Part shown: positions 27,909 through 37,080 of the stretch, piece after piece
Position numbering within the stretch: the first letter of the stretch is position 1
Layout: each line of letters begins with the position of its first letter
DNA from: Chromobacterium piscinae
Lineage (GTDB): Bacteria > Pseudomonadota > Gammaproteobacteria > Burkholderiales > Chromobacteriaceae
Direction: 5' to 3'
Assembly (NCBI RefSeq): GCF_021129175.1
Contig: NZ_JAJOHV010000053.1
Coordinates: forward strand, 1-48,178
Length of the DNA: 48,178 bases
Position numbers and translations under genes: made by a program
The notes under the pieces: generated by a model
Database searches by the model: none
The model's input: only the letters and a program-made list of their open reading frames with translations
What the model was told of the DNA's origin: nothing

Positions 27909-28637
27909 TTACAAGCCCAGCCTGGCGCGAATCTCCGCCGTCCAGTCCACCGCCTCCCAACCCGGCTCCATTCTCAGGCTCAGGCAATAGTCGCGGCCAT
28001 CGCCGGCGATTTCTATCCATACATGGACAACTCCATGGCTGTCGGGAACCAGGGTCAGCCGGATCTCGCGCCAGTTCCAGCCGGCATCGCGCGGCCTCAG
28101 CTCCAATTCCTGATAGCAGCCCAGCGAGCCGGCGACGCCGCCGACATAGGCGATGCCGGCTTCCACCCCAGCGCCCGCCAACTCCCAGCCCAGCCGGGAA
28201 AACGCCTGCAACAAGGCGTCCATGCGCGGCGGCGGCAGCACCTGCAGCCGGTCGCTGTCGCCGGCGTCCCGCGCCTGGTCCAAGGCCAGATCGGTATGGA
28301 CCCACACCAGCGGCTCGCCTCCCAGGGCCGGGTGGCAATTGACCGGCGTCGCCTCCGGCAACGGCAGCAGAAACGGCAAGCGCCATTCGCAGCCGGCCGG
28401 AATCCGGCACGGGCCGCTGACCGGCAGGCTGGCCAGCAGCAGGGTTTCCCCGCCCCGCTCGCCTGCGGCTTCAGCCAGCAGCAGCAGTTCTATTTTGGCG
28501 ATGCGCTGGTCGACCGCTCCACCGCAGACCCTCACCTCTCCGCGCAGCGTTTCGCCGGATTTCAGGCGCGGATTCGACAGACGGGTGGCCACGGTAGCGC
28601 CGCCGGTCTCCGCGACGGAAAAAAACGATTTCAGCAT
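27909..28637 (-). CDS. Spo0M-like (sporulation-control/arrestin-like fold) protein
   Basis: The 242-residue protein opens with KSFFSVAETGGATVATRLSN and GETLRGEVRVCGGAVDQRIAKIEL, the hallmark of Spo0M proteins with an arrestin-like beta-sandwich. A middle segment reads VNCHPALGGEPLVWVHTDLALDQARD, and a C-terminal part resembles the Spo0M tail (LELRPRD). The family occurs in many non-sporulating bacteria, where its role is unknown; it is soluble and cytoplasmic. The ATG at 28637 gives the standard N-terminus, though the ribosome site is weak. It lies downstream of thiC behind a strong terminator, so it is probably transcribed separately. Confidence 0.8.
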   Translation of the reverse strand: MLKSFFSVAETGGATVATRLSNPRLKSGETLRGEVRVCGGAVDQRIAKIELLLLAEAAGERGGETLLLASLPVSGPCRIPAGCEWRLPFLLPLPEATPVNCHPALGGEPLVWVHTDLALDQARDAGDSDRLQVLPPPRMDALLQAFSRLGWELAGAGVEAGIAYVGGVAGSLGCYQELELRPRDAGWNWREIRLTLVPDSHGVVHVWIEIAGDGRDYCLSLRMEPGWEAVDWTAEIRARLGL

Positions 28638-28654
28638 GTATGGGCGATCCAAAT

Positions 28655-28684
28655 GAAAAACGGGCCGGCTAATTAGCCGGCCCG
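28655..28684 (-). terminator. Rho-independent terminator after thiC
   Basis: A perfect 24-base palindrome at 28661-28684 (core GGCCGGCTAATTAGCCGGCC) is followed on the minus strand by TTTTTC. It ends the thiC transcript about 50 bases past the stop. Confidence 0.9.
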
Positions 28685-28736
28685 CAGACATTTTATGCCT
28701 TTAAAATCGCAAAAAATACCAAAACACACCCATCAA

Positions 28737-30710
<1,974 letters not shown>

Positions 30711-30723
30711 CTATATGGCAGGT

Positions 30724-30856
30724 GACGCTTCCCTACGCCGGTATTATCCGGGTCAGGTTCCAAGGGTATTTCTCACCCGCGCTCCATCATCCGGCGCCAT
30801 GGCCTACACTTTGCTAGCCATCTGCGCCGAACGCCAGGCGCAGGACCCCTAGCGAT
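30724..30856 (-). ncRNA. TPP riboswitch (THI element) in the thiC leader
   Basis: On the minus strand the conserved THI pieces follow in order: CTAGGGGTCCTG at the 5' end, GGGTGAGAAATACCCTT (CUGAGA-type bulge), GGAACCTGACCCGGATAATA and CCGGCGTAGGGAAGCG at the 3' end. CGCT near 30854 pairs with AGCG near 30727 as helix P1. About 75 bases of GC-rich sequence separate the first and second conserved parts, so the optional P3 extension is long. It ends about 90 bases before the thiC start, so control by ribosome-site sequestration or termination would act in that spacer. Confidence 0.95.
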
Positions 30857-30976
30857 GCCGTGTGAAGGTAAGGCAAATATGGGATAATCGCAAGTTATCG
30901 TCATGACTCGAGTCCTTGCCGCCGACGCTGTCCTCCATGGGCGGAGCGGACTCCCAGCCCTCCGGAGTTTAAGTTG

Positions 30977-31636
30977 ATGGATTTCGAAAAAACCCGTTTC
31001 AACATGGTCGAACAGCAGATTCGCCCATGGGATGTTCTGGATACCAATGTGCTGGATCTGCTGTTTCACGTGAAACGCGAGGACTTCGTCGCCGACAATC
31101 AGCGCCAGCTGGCCTTTGTCGACACCGAACTGCCGCTGCCCAACGGCAGCAAGATGCTGCAGCCCAAGATGGAAGCGCGCCTAGTGCAGGACGCCGCCAT
31201 CCAGCCTAGCGACAAGATCCTGGAAATCGGCACCGGCAGCGGCTACCTGACCGCGCTGCTGGCCAAGATGGGCAAGCAGGTGGTGAGCGTGGAAATCGAT
31301 CCGGCGCAGAAGGAACGCGCGGCCGCCAACCTGAAGAAAGCCGGCATCGCCAACGCCACCCTGGTCGAGGGCGACGGCGTGCTGGGCCTGGCCGAGCAAG
31401 CGCCTTACGACGTGATCGTCGTCGGCGGCTCGCTGCCGGTGGTGCCGCAAGAACTGAAGGACCAGCTGGCCGTCGGCGGCCGCCTGATCCTGGTGGCCGG
31501 CGATCTGCCGGTGATGGCTTGCAAGCTGATCGAGCGCGAAACCGACACCAGCTTCCGCGAAACCGCGCTGTTCGAGACCTGTGTCGAGCGGCTGAAGAAA
31601 TTCGAGGCGGTTGAACCCGCCCGTTTCAGCTTCTGA
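30977..31636 (+). CDS. pcm: Protein-L-isoaspartate O-methyltransferase
   Basis: The product (219 residues) is a class I SAM methyltransferase: EIGTGSGYLTALLAKMG is motif I near residue 84, VVSVEIDPAQ motif post I, and YDVIVVGGSLPVVPQEL with LAVGGRLILV the PCMT C-terminal signatures. PCMT repairs isoaspartyl residues in aged proteins. The ATG at 30977 has GGAG nine bases upstream; a TTG just before it is in frame but less likely. The catalytic SxxG-type loop resembles the betaproteobacterial variant, with KMLQPKMEARLVQ instead of ISAP, which makes the substrate less certain. The rhodanese gene follows after 2 bases, so the two are one operon. Confidence 0.86.
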   Translation: MDFEKTRFNMVEQQIRPWDVLDTNVLDLLFHVKREDFVADNQRQLAFVDTELPLPNGSKMLQPKMEARLVQDAAIQPSDKILEIGTGSGYLTALLAKMGKQVVSVEIDPAQKERAAANLKKAGIANATLVEGDGVLGLAEQAPYDVIVVGGSLPVVPQELKDQLAVGGRLILVAGDLPVMACKLIERETDTSFRETALFETCVERLKKFEAVEPARFSF

Positions 31637-31638
31637 TC

Positions 31639-31965
31639 ATGCTGCGCGAAATCACCGCTCCGGCGCTGGCGGCGCAGCTAGCCGACCCGCAGGCCGCGCG
31701 CCCGGTGCTGCTGGACGTGCGCGAAGGCTGGGAATACCAGCTGGCGCGCATCGAAGGCAGCGTGCACATCCCGATGAATCTGATCCCGATCCGGATGAGC
31801 GAGCTGCCGGACGATGCGCCCATCGTCGCCATCTGCCACCACGGCATGCGCAGCGCCCAGGTGGCGCTGTTCCTGCTGAACGCCGGCTTCGAGAACGTGA
31901 TCAATCTGCAGGGCGGCATCGACGCCTGGTCGACCCAGGTGGACCCGGCCGTCGCCCGGTATTGA
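31639..31965 (+). CDS. Single-domain rhodanese-like sulfurtransferase
   Basis: The 108-residue protein is one rhodanese module: LLDVREGWEYQLARIEGSVHIPM, then the active-site loop ICHHGMRS with the persulfide cysteine, and LQGGIDAWS at the C-terminus. It resembles GlpE/PspE-like cytosolic sulfur carriers; no signal peptide is seen. It starts 2 bases after the pcm stop. An intrinsic terminator about 45 bases after its stop closes the operon. The sulfur acceptor is unknown. Confidence 0.92.
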   Translation: MLREITAPALAAQLADPQAARPVLLDVREGWEYQLARIEGSVHIPMNLIPIRMSELPDDAPIVAICHHGMRSAQVALFLLNAGFENVINLQGGIDAWSTQVDPAVARY

Positions 31966-32011
31966 TGCTGGACTGGACGGTTCGTCGCCCCTCTGACGCG
32001 ACGCGCCCTGC

Positions 32012-32040
32012 AAACACCGCCCCCGGGCGGTGTTTTGTTT
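32012..32040 (+). terminator. Rho-independent terminator after the pcm-rhodanese operon
   Basis: AAACACCGCC pairs with GGCGGTGTTT around a short C/G loop and is followed by TGTTT. The arms span 32012-32035. Confidence 0.88.
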
Positions 32041-32110
32041 TGGAACGAATCGCGCAGCCATCTTTCCAAGCCACGTTAACCGCCTGGCGATCCATAGCAA
32101 AGAACCCGAT

Positions 32111-32833
32111 ATGTCTTCTCTGACCTACCTCGCTCCCGCCCTCGCCCGCGTCCACCCCGCCTGGGAAAAGGTGCTGGGCCAGCCCGCCATCGCCGCCCGT
32201 CTGGCCGAAATCGACCGCCAGCTAGTCCTGCAGCAAGGCGACGGCAAGACGCTGTTTCCGCCCCCGCCCCAGGTATTCAACGCGCTGACCTTCGCCGCGC
32301 CGGCCGACGTCAAGGTGGTGATCCTGGGCCAGGACCCCTACCACGGCGACGGCGAGGCGATGGGCCTGTCGTTCTCGGTGCCGGCCGGCATGCGCGTGCC
32401 GCCCAGCTTGCGCAACATCTACAAGGAGCTGGCGGCCGACCTCGGCCACGGCATGCCCGCCTGCGGCGATCTCAGCCACTGGGCGCAACAGGGCGTGCTG
32501 CTGCTCAACAGCGTTCTCACCGTCGAACGGGACAAGGCCGGCAGCCACGGCAAGTTCGGCTGGCAGACGGTCAGCGACGCGCTGATCGACGCCGTCAACC
32601 GCGACAACCCCGGCTGCGTGTTCCTGCTGTGGGGCAATTGGGCGCAGACCAAGGCCGAGCGCATCGACGCCGGCCGCCACCTGGTGCTGACCGCCGCCCA
32701 CCCGTCGCCTTTGTCCGCCAGCCGCGGCTTCCACGGCTGCCGCCACTTTTCTCAGGTCAACGCTTGGCTGATCGCCTGCGGCCGCCAGCCGGTGCGATGG
32801 GAAGCGGCTCCCGCGCAGAACGCCCTGTTCTGA
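32111..32833 (+). CDS. ung: Uracil-DNA glycosylase
   Basis: This family 1 UDG of 240 residues removes uracil from DNA. Motif A is GQDPYHGDGEAMGLSFS, with the catalytic aspartate and the water-positioning segment; LLLNSVLTVE follows, and the DNA-intercalating loop is HPSPLSASRGFHGCRHFS. The start is the ATG at 32111, just after the pcm operon terminator; the frame is open upstream through the terminator, so the earlier start is unlikely. It stands alone, 78 bases before the CNNM transporter gene. Confidence 0.97.
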   Translation: MSSLTYLAPALARVHPAWEKVLGQPAIAARLAEIDRQLVLQQGDGKTLFPPPPQVFNALTFAAPADVKVVILGQDPYHGDGEAMGLSFSVPAGMRVPPSLRNIYKELAADLGHGMPACGDLSHWAQQGVLLLNSVLTVERDKAGSHGKFGWQTVSDALIDAVNRDNPGCVFLLWGNWAQTKAERIDAGRHLVLTAAHPSPLSASRGFHGCRHFSQVNAWLIACGRQPVRWEAAPAQNALF

Positions 32834-32841
32834 CAACGGCT

Positions 32842-32865
32842 CCGCCGCGCCGCTTTGCGCGGCGG
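32842..32865 (+). other. GC hairpin after ung
   Basis: CCGCCGCGC (32842-32850) pairs with GCGCGGCGG (32857-32865) around a 6-base loop. No U-run follows, so it is a weak or Rho-assisted terminator candidate or an mRNA 3' protector. Confidence 0.45.
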
Positions 32866-32911
32866 GCCGCTTGCCCTAAGCTAGTAGCTCCTCCACTCCC
32901 CTGCTCTCATC

Positions 32912-34222
32912 GTGGAAATCCTGCTGCTGCTGGGCCTGATCCTGTTGAACGCCGTGTTCGCGATGGCCGAAATCGCCATCGTCTCCTCGCGCAAAGTCCG
33001 GCTGCAGCAAAAGGCCGAAGACGGCCATAAGGGTGCCCGCGCCGCGCTGGCGCTGGCTTCCGAACCCACCCGCTTCCTATCCACCATCCAGATCGGCATC
33101 ACCTCGATCAGCATCCTGTCCGGCGTCTACGGCGAAGCGGCGCTGTCCGAGCATCTCCGCAGCGCGCTGCTGGACGTGCCGCTGCTGGCGCCGTACAGCA
33201 AACCGCTGTCGGTGGCGCTGATGGTGCTGTTCATCACCACGCTGTCGCTGATCCTGGGCGAGCTGGTGCCCAAGCGGCTGGCGCTGTTGAACCCGGAACG
33301 GGTGGCGATGGCGCTGGCGCGGCCGATGCTGCTGCTGTCGCGCGCGAGCGCGCCGCTGGTGCAGGTGTTCAGCCGCGTCACCGACGGCCTGCTGCGCCTC
33401 TTGGGAGCCAAGAAGAGCGACGAGCCGTCGATCACCGAAGACGAGATCCGCACGCTGATGGAACAGGGCGCCGACGAAGGCGTGTTCGACCGCGCCGAGC
33501 AGGAACTGGTGGAAAACATCTTCCGCCTGGACAACCGCAAGGCGTCGGCGGTGATGACGCCGCGCAAGGACGTGGTGATCCTGGACCTGGAAGACGGACC
33601 GGAACGCAATCGCGAGCTGTTGCTGGCCTATCCATTCAGCCATTTTCCGGTCTGCCGCGGCGACACCGACCAGGTGATAGGCGTGCTCAACGCCAAGACC
33701 CTGCTGGACCGCCTGCTGCGCGGCGAGCCGCTGGACTTCGCCGCCGAGCTGTCGCCGCCGTTGTACGTGCCGTCCACCTGCTCGCTGATGCAATTGCTGG
33801 AGCAGTTCAAGCAGGCTCGCAGCCACAGCGCGCTAGTGGTGGACGAATACGGCGAGCTGGAGGGCTTGGTGTCGATCAACAACGTGATGGAAGCCATCGT
33901 CGGCGACCTTCCAGCCATTGGCGGCGAAAGCGACGAGATCGTGCAGAGAGAGGATGGCAGCTGGCTGGTGGACGGCATGGTGTCGCTGGAGCATTTCCGC
34001 GAGTTCTTCGAGCTGGAGGCTCAATTGCCCGGCGAGGCCGGCGGCAACATCCACACCCTGGCCGGGGTGATCCTGCACCAGCTGGGCCGCGTGCCCAGCG
34101 TCACCGACCGCTTCGAATGGAACGGCTTCAGCTTCGAGGTGGTGGACATGGACCGCACCCGGGTGGATAAGATCCTGGTGCAGCGCCATCACCTGCCGCA
34201 GCCGGAGTTCGAGTCGATATGA
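32912..34222 (+). CDS. CNNM/CBS/CorC-HlyC-domain membrane protein (hemolysin family)
   Basis: The protein has 436 residues and a GTG start that gives the standard N-terminus of the family (EILLLLGLILLNAVFAMAEI). Three or so TM helices of the CNNM domain end near residue 150, followed by a pair of CBS domains (VMTPRKDVVILD, FSHFPVCRGDTDQVIGVLNAK, YVPSTCSLMQLLEQFKQ) and the CorC/HlyC domain (HTLAGVILHQLGRVPSVTD). Relatives are implicated in Mg2+ or Co2+ efflux or related ion handling; the old name hemolysin is misleading. The stop overlaps the next ATG (ATGA), so the acetyltransferase is translationally coupled to it. Confidence 0.93.
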   Translation: MEILLLLGLILLNAVFAMAEIAIVSSRKVRLQQKAEDGHKGARAALALASEPTRFLSTIQIGITSISILSGVYGEAALSEHLRSALLDVPLLAPYSKPLSVALMVLFITTLSLILGELVPKRLALLNPERVAMALARPMLLLSRASAPLVQVFSRVTDGLLRLLGAKKSDEPSITEDEIRTLMEQGADEGVFDRAEQELVENIFRLDNRKASAVMTPRKDVVILDLEDGPERNRELLLAYPFSHFPVCRGDTDQVIGVLNAKTLLDRLLRGEPLDFAAELSPPLYVPSTCSLMQLLEQFKQARSHSALVVDEYGELEGLVSINNVMEAIVGDLPAIGGESDEIVQREDGSWLVDGMVSLEHFREFFELEAQLPGEAGGNIHTLAGVILHQLGRVPSVTDRFEWNGFSFEVVDMDRTRVDKILVQRHHLPQPEFESI

Positions 34223-34659
34223 ACGTCGTCCCCGCCGCCTCCCGTCCCAACGCCTGGCAGGCCCTGCGCGCCGCGCTGTGGCCGCACTGCCCGCTAGATA
34301 GACACCAGGAGGAAATCGACGCCCAGAGCGCCGATGTCCGCCGCTGCGCCGCCTTTATCGCGCTCGACGGCCACGGAGACGCCGTCGGCCTGATCGAGCT
34401 CGCGCTGCGCGTCGATTACGTCAACGGCGCCTCCAGCTCGCCGGTGGCCTTCGTCGAAGGCCTGTACGTGGCGCCGGAGCATAGGCGCGCCGGCATGGCG
34501 GCCCTGCTGCTGGCTGCGGCCAAGGATTGGGCCATCCGCCGCGGCTGCGCCGAGCTGGCCTCCGACACCGGCCTCGACAATCTGGTCTCGCAGCAAGCGC
34601 ACCTGGGCCTGGGCTTCGAGGAAACCGAGCGCGTGGTGTTCTACCGGATGGCGCTGTAA
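34219..34659 (+). CDS. GNAT acetyltransferase of the aminoglycoside AAC(6')-I type
   Basis: The 146-residue protein parallels chromosomal AAC(6')-I enzymes: ALRAALWPHCP near the N-terminus, the diagnostic RVDYVNGASSSPVAFVEGLY stretch, the acetyl-CoA loop EHRRAGMAALLL and the tail GLGFEETERVVFYRMAL. Such enzymes acetylate the 6'-amino group of tobramycin, kanamycin or amikacin-like drugs. It starts inside the stop of the CNNM gene (ATGA overlap), so it is a resident chromosomal gene, not a mobile cassette. Whether it confers resistance or serves a housekeeping amine is unknown. Confidence 0.85.
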   Translation: MNVVPAASRPNAWQALRAALWPHCPLDRHQEEIDAQSADVRRCAAFIALDGHGDAVGLIELALRVDYVNGASSSPVAFVEGLYVAPEHRRAGMAALLLAAAKDWAIRRGCAELASDTGLDNLVSQQAHLGLGFEETERVVFYRMAL

Positions 34660-34665
34660 ACGTCC

Positions 34666-35661
34666 TCAGCGCGCCGCGCGCTGCTCCAGCCTGGCCTCCC
34701 CCTCCCCGAACACCTCCAGCGTCGCCCAGGCGCCGTTGAGCAGGCTCCATTGCGGCGGCACGTGGCCGATGTCGGCATCCACCGCCACCGGATACGGCAA
34801 ACCGTCCAACGCTGCGCGCAACGCCCCCTCATAGCTCAAAGCATCGCCGTCGGCCGCGTCAGGGCCGCTGCTGCGGCCCAATACCAGCCCGGCGAGGCCA
34901 TCCAGCGCGCCGGACAGCCGCAGGCCCGCCAGGGCCCTTAAAACGCCACAGGGCCCGAGTTCGCAGTTTTCCAGATACAAGATGGCCGGCTCCGCCTTGA
35001 ACGCGTCCAAATCGAAATACGGCGTGCCCTGCAGCGGCGCCAGCACGTCCAGGCAGCCGCCGATCAATCTGCCCTCCATTTTCCCGCTCCCGCCGCCCAG
35101 CAGCCGCACCCGGTTGGCGAACTGCCGGCCCGGCTCGTCCCAGCGCCAGTAGCGGCCATGCTGCGCCTGCGCCGGCGGCAGGCCGGTTTCCAGCGCCGCC
35201 AGCAGCGCCTCGTTGCCGAATGCCCGATCCTTCAAGGGCAGATCCATCAAGTTGGGGCCGTGCAGCGTCGCCCAGCCGGCGCGCAGCGTCAGCGGCGCCA
35301 TCAGCGTGGACACGTCGGAGAAGCCGGCCACCCACTTCGGCGGCAGCTCGGCCAGCGCGGCGAAATCCAGGCCCGGCAGCAGCTCGATCGCCCGCTCGCC
35401 GCCCCAGGGCGGCAGGATGGCGCGGATGCCGGGGTCGAACAGGAAACGCCGCAATTCGGCCAACCGCGCCGCGGCGGGCGCGCTGGCGTCGTGTTTCTCG
35501 TCGCGCAAGCATTCGCCCTCCTCCACACGGTAGCCGCGCGCGCGCAGCTCGTTCAGCGCGTCGTCCAGCCGGCCGTGCAGCTGCGGATGGACCCCGGAGG
35601 AAAAAGCGGTGACGGCGATAGCGTCGCCGGGCTGGAGCGGCGCGGGAAAGCGGATAGGCAT
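34666..35661 (-). CDS. S66-family peptidase (LD-carboxypeptidase/MccF-like)
   Basis: The product has 331 residues; the ATG at 35661 is chosen over a longer frame. It matches S66 peptidases: N-terminal PLQPGDAIAVTAFSSGVHPQL, the LPPWGGERAIELLPGLDF block, the nucleophile region WVAGFSDVSTLM with the catalytic serine, and GRLIGGCLDVLAPLQGTPY. LD-carboxypeptidases recycle murein tetrapeptides; MccF relatives cleave the toxic microcin C nucleotide-peptide. The missing signal peptide fits both. It converges on the aminoglycoside acetyltransferase with a 6-base gap. Confidence 0.9.
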   Translation of the reverse strand: MPIRFPAPLQPGDAIAVTAFSSGVHPQLHGRLDDALNELRARGYRVEEGECLRDEKHDASAPAAARLAELRRFLFDPGIRAILPPWGGERAIELLPGLDFAALAELPPKWVAGFSDVSTLMAPLTLRAGWATLHGPNLMDLPLKDRAFGNEALLAALETGLPPAQAQHGRYWRWDEPGRQFANRVRLLGGGSGKMEGRLIGGCLDVLAPLQGTPYFDLDAFKAEPAILYLENCELGPCGVLRALAGLRLSGALDGLAGLVLGRSSGPDAADGDALSYEGALRAALDGLPYPVAVDADIGHVPPQWSLLNGAWATLEVFGEGEARLEQRAAR

Positions 35662-35699
35662 GGATGTGGTCTCGAAGCGTGCGGATGGGTCTGCCGCGC

Positions 35700-36146
35700 T
35701 CAATCCCGCCGCGGCAGATCGAGCGCGAAGGTGATACCGGTGCTTTTCTGCTGGTAGCCGATGCGGTGGTAGAAGGCGTGGGCCCAGGTGCGGTGGATGC
35801 CGGAGCGCAGCCGGATGCGCGGATAGCCGCGTTCATGCGCCCACCTTTCACAAGCTTCCAGCAGCAGCCGGCCTATGCCCAGGCCGCGGCAGCCAGGATC
35901 GACGACGATGCCGCCGATTTCGACATAGCTGTCCGCTTGCAGCAGATGGCCGCCATGGCCGTGGATCCAGCCGACCACCTCGCCCTCCCGTTCCGCTACC
36001 CAAATCTCGTTGTTGATGGCGTCCCGCGCCGTGGCGTAGCGGGACGCCAGCTGCTCGGGCGTGGTCGGATAGTCGAGGTCGCCGCACAGGCGCGCCACCG
36101 CGCCGATATCGGCTTCCGTCATGGTGCGGATGAGAATGGGGTTCAT
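35700..36146 (-). CDS. GNAT-family N-acetyltransferase
   Basis: The 148-residue protein starts at the ATG 36146, giving ILIRTMTEADIGAVARLCGDL. The GNAT core has VGWIHGHGGHLL, EIGGIVVDPGCRGLGIGRLL with the acetyl-CoA pyrophosphate loop, and RLRSGIHRTWAHAFYHRIGY near the C-terminus. No specific substrate is apparent from the sequence. It is upstream of and in the same direction as the S66 peptidase gene, with a 38-base gap, and may be its operon partner. Confidence 0.88.
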   Translation of the reverse strand: MNPILIRTMTEADIGAVARLCGDLDYPTTPEQLASRYATARDAINNEIWVAEREGEVVGWIHGHGGHLLQADSYVEIGGIVVDPGCRGLGIGRLLLEACERWAHERGYPRIRLRSGIHRTWAHAFYHRIGYQQKSTGITFALDLPRRD

Positions 36147-36256
36147 GTGGTCGGTTCCGAAGCAAAACCCCATCCTAAGGGAATCCGGCAGGCAAACCAA
36201 ATGTCATTTCGCGCGGCGAACCAGCCCGCGCCAGCCGCCCGTCGTTCAGAAGCTTG

Positions 36257-37015
36257 TCAGCCGTTCTTGTTCAGCCGGCGGAGTTCGATCAGCTTCGCGT
36301 ACTTGATATAGCTGTTGAAGCAGCCGATCGAAATGTGCACCAGGCCCGGCAAACCATCCAGGAAGCCGCGGCGGACAAAATAGAACTTGAAGAAGCGCAG
36401 CAACGGGCTGAACAGCAGCTTGCCGGCGCCCACCTTCTTGCCGCGCTTGTACAGCTGTTCCGCCTGCAGCGAGGTATAGCTGTTCTGCTTGGATAAATAG
36501 AGCGCGATGTCCTCGCCGGACTCGTGCATCAAGTCGCCATCCAGCTTTTCCACAGGACCGTCGCAGATCACGTACTCGTGCACCGCGTCATCGGACCAGC
36601 GCGCGCGGCGGCGATCGAACAAGCGCAGCGACCAGTCCGGATAACCCTCGCCGTGTTTCAGGAAACGTCCCATGAAACGGTTGCAGCGCGGGAAACGATA
36701 GGCGGCGGCCTGTGGATTTTCCAGCATCTTATTGATAGACAAGGACAATTCTTCGGACAGGTATTCGTCCGCATCCAGGCACAGCACCCAGTTGTGGCTG
36801 GCTTGGCTGACCGCGAATTGCTTCTGCGGACCGAATCCCAGCCATTCCTGGTGGATAACTTTAGCCTGATAGGCGGAGGCTATTGCCAATGTGCTATCGC
36901 TGCTGCCGGAATCCACAACCACGATCTCGTCCACAAAGCTCAATTTCTGCAGACATTGTTCCAATTGTTTGCCTGCATTCTTGGTGATTAGCACCGCGCT
37001 GACAGCTACTCGCAT
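36257..37015 (-). CDS. Family 2 glycosyltransferase, WaaE/KdtX-like (LPS core)
   Basis: The 252-residue protein starts at the ATG 37015, giving MRVAVSAVLITKNAGKQL. It has the GT-A motif EIVVVDSGSSDSTLAIA, the DxD in LCLDADEYLSEELSL, and GYPDWSLRLFDRRRARWSDD, the marker of WaaE/KdtX-like enzymes that add glucose to heptose in the LPS inner core. It is downstream of and divergent from waaC/waaA, which fits an LPS locus. An in-frame ATG at 37033 is possible but has no better ribosome site. The stop is followed by a 110-base gap without recognised features. Confidence 0.85.
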   Translation of the reverse strand: MRVAVSAVLITKNAGKQLEQCLQKLSFVDEIVVVDSGSSDSTLAIASAYQAKVIHQEWLGFGPQKQFAVSQASHNWVLCLDADEYLSEELSLSINKMLENPQAAAYRFPRCNRFMGRFLKHGEGYPDWSLRLFDRRRARWSDDAVHEYVICDGPVEKLDGDLMHESGEDIALYLSKQNSYTSLQAEQLYKRGKKVGAGKLLFSPLLRFFKFYFVRRGFLDGLPGLVHISIGCFNSYIKYAKLIELRRLNKNG

Positions 37016-37034
37016 CTTTTCATGTATTCCCATT

Positions 37035-37080
37035 TATAAAGTGATGAAACTGGTAGAAGGTTGCTTCTTCTTGTGGATAA
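37035..37080 (+). repeat. Degenerate 46-base repeat, copy A
   Basis: This copy starts TATAAAGTGATGAAACTG and ends in TGTGGATAA, a minus-strand DnaA box at 37072-37080. Copy B at 37293-37337 aligns over its whole length with two single-base gaps and about eight substitutions. Confidence 0.75.

Noticed and set aside
36547-36555. A DnaA-box-like TTTTCCACA inside the waaE-like gene
   Set aside because: It is isolated within coding sequence and separated from the cluster by about 500 bases, so it was not added to the group.
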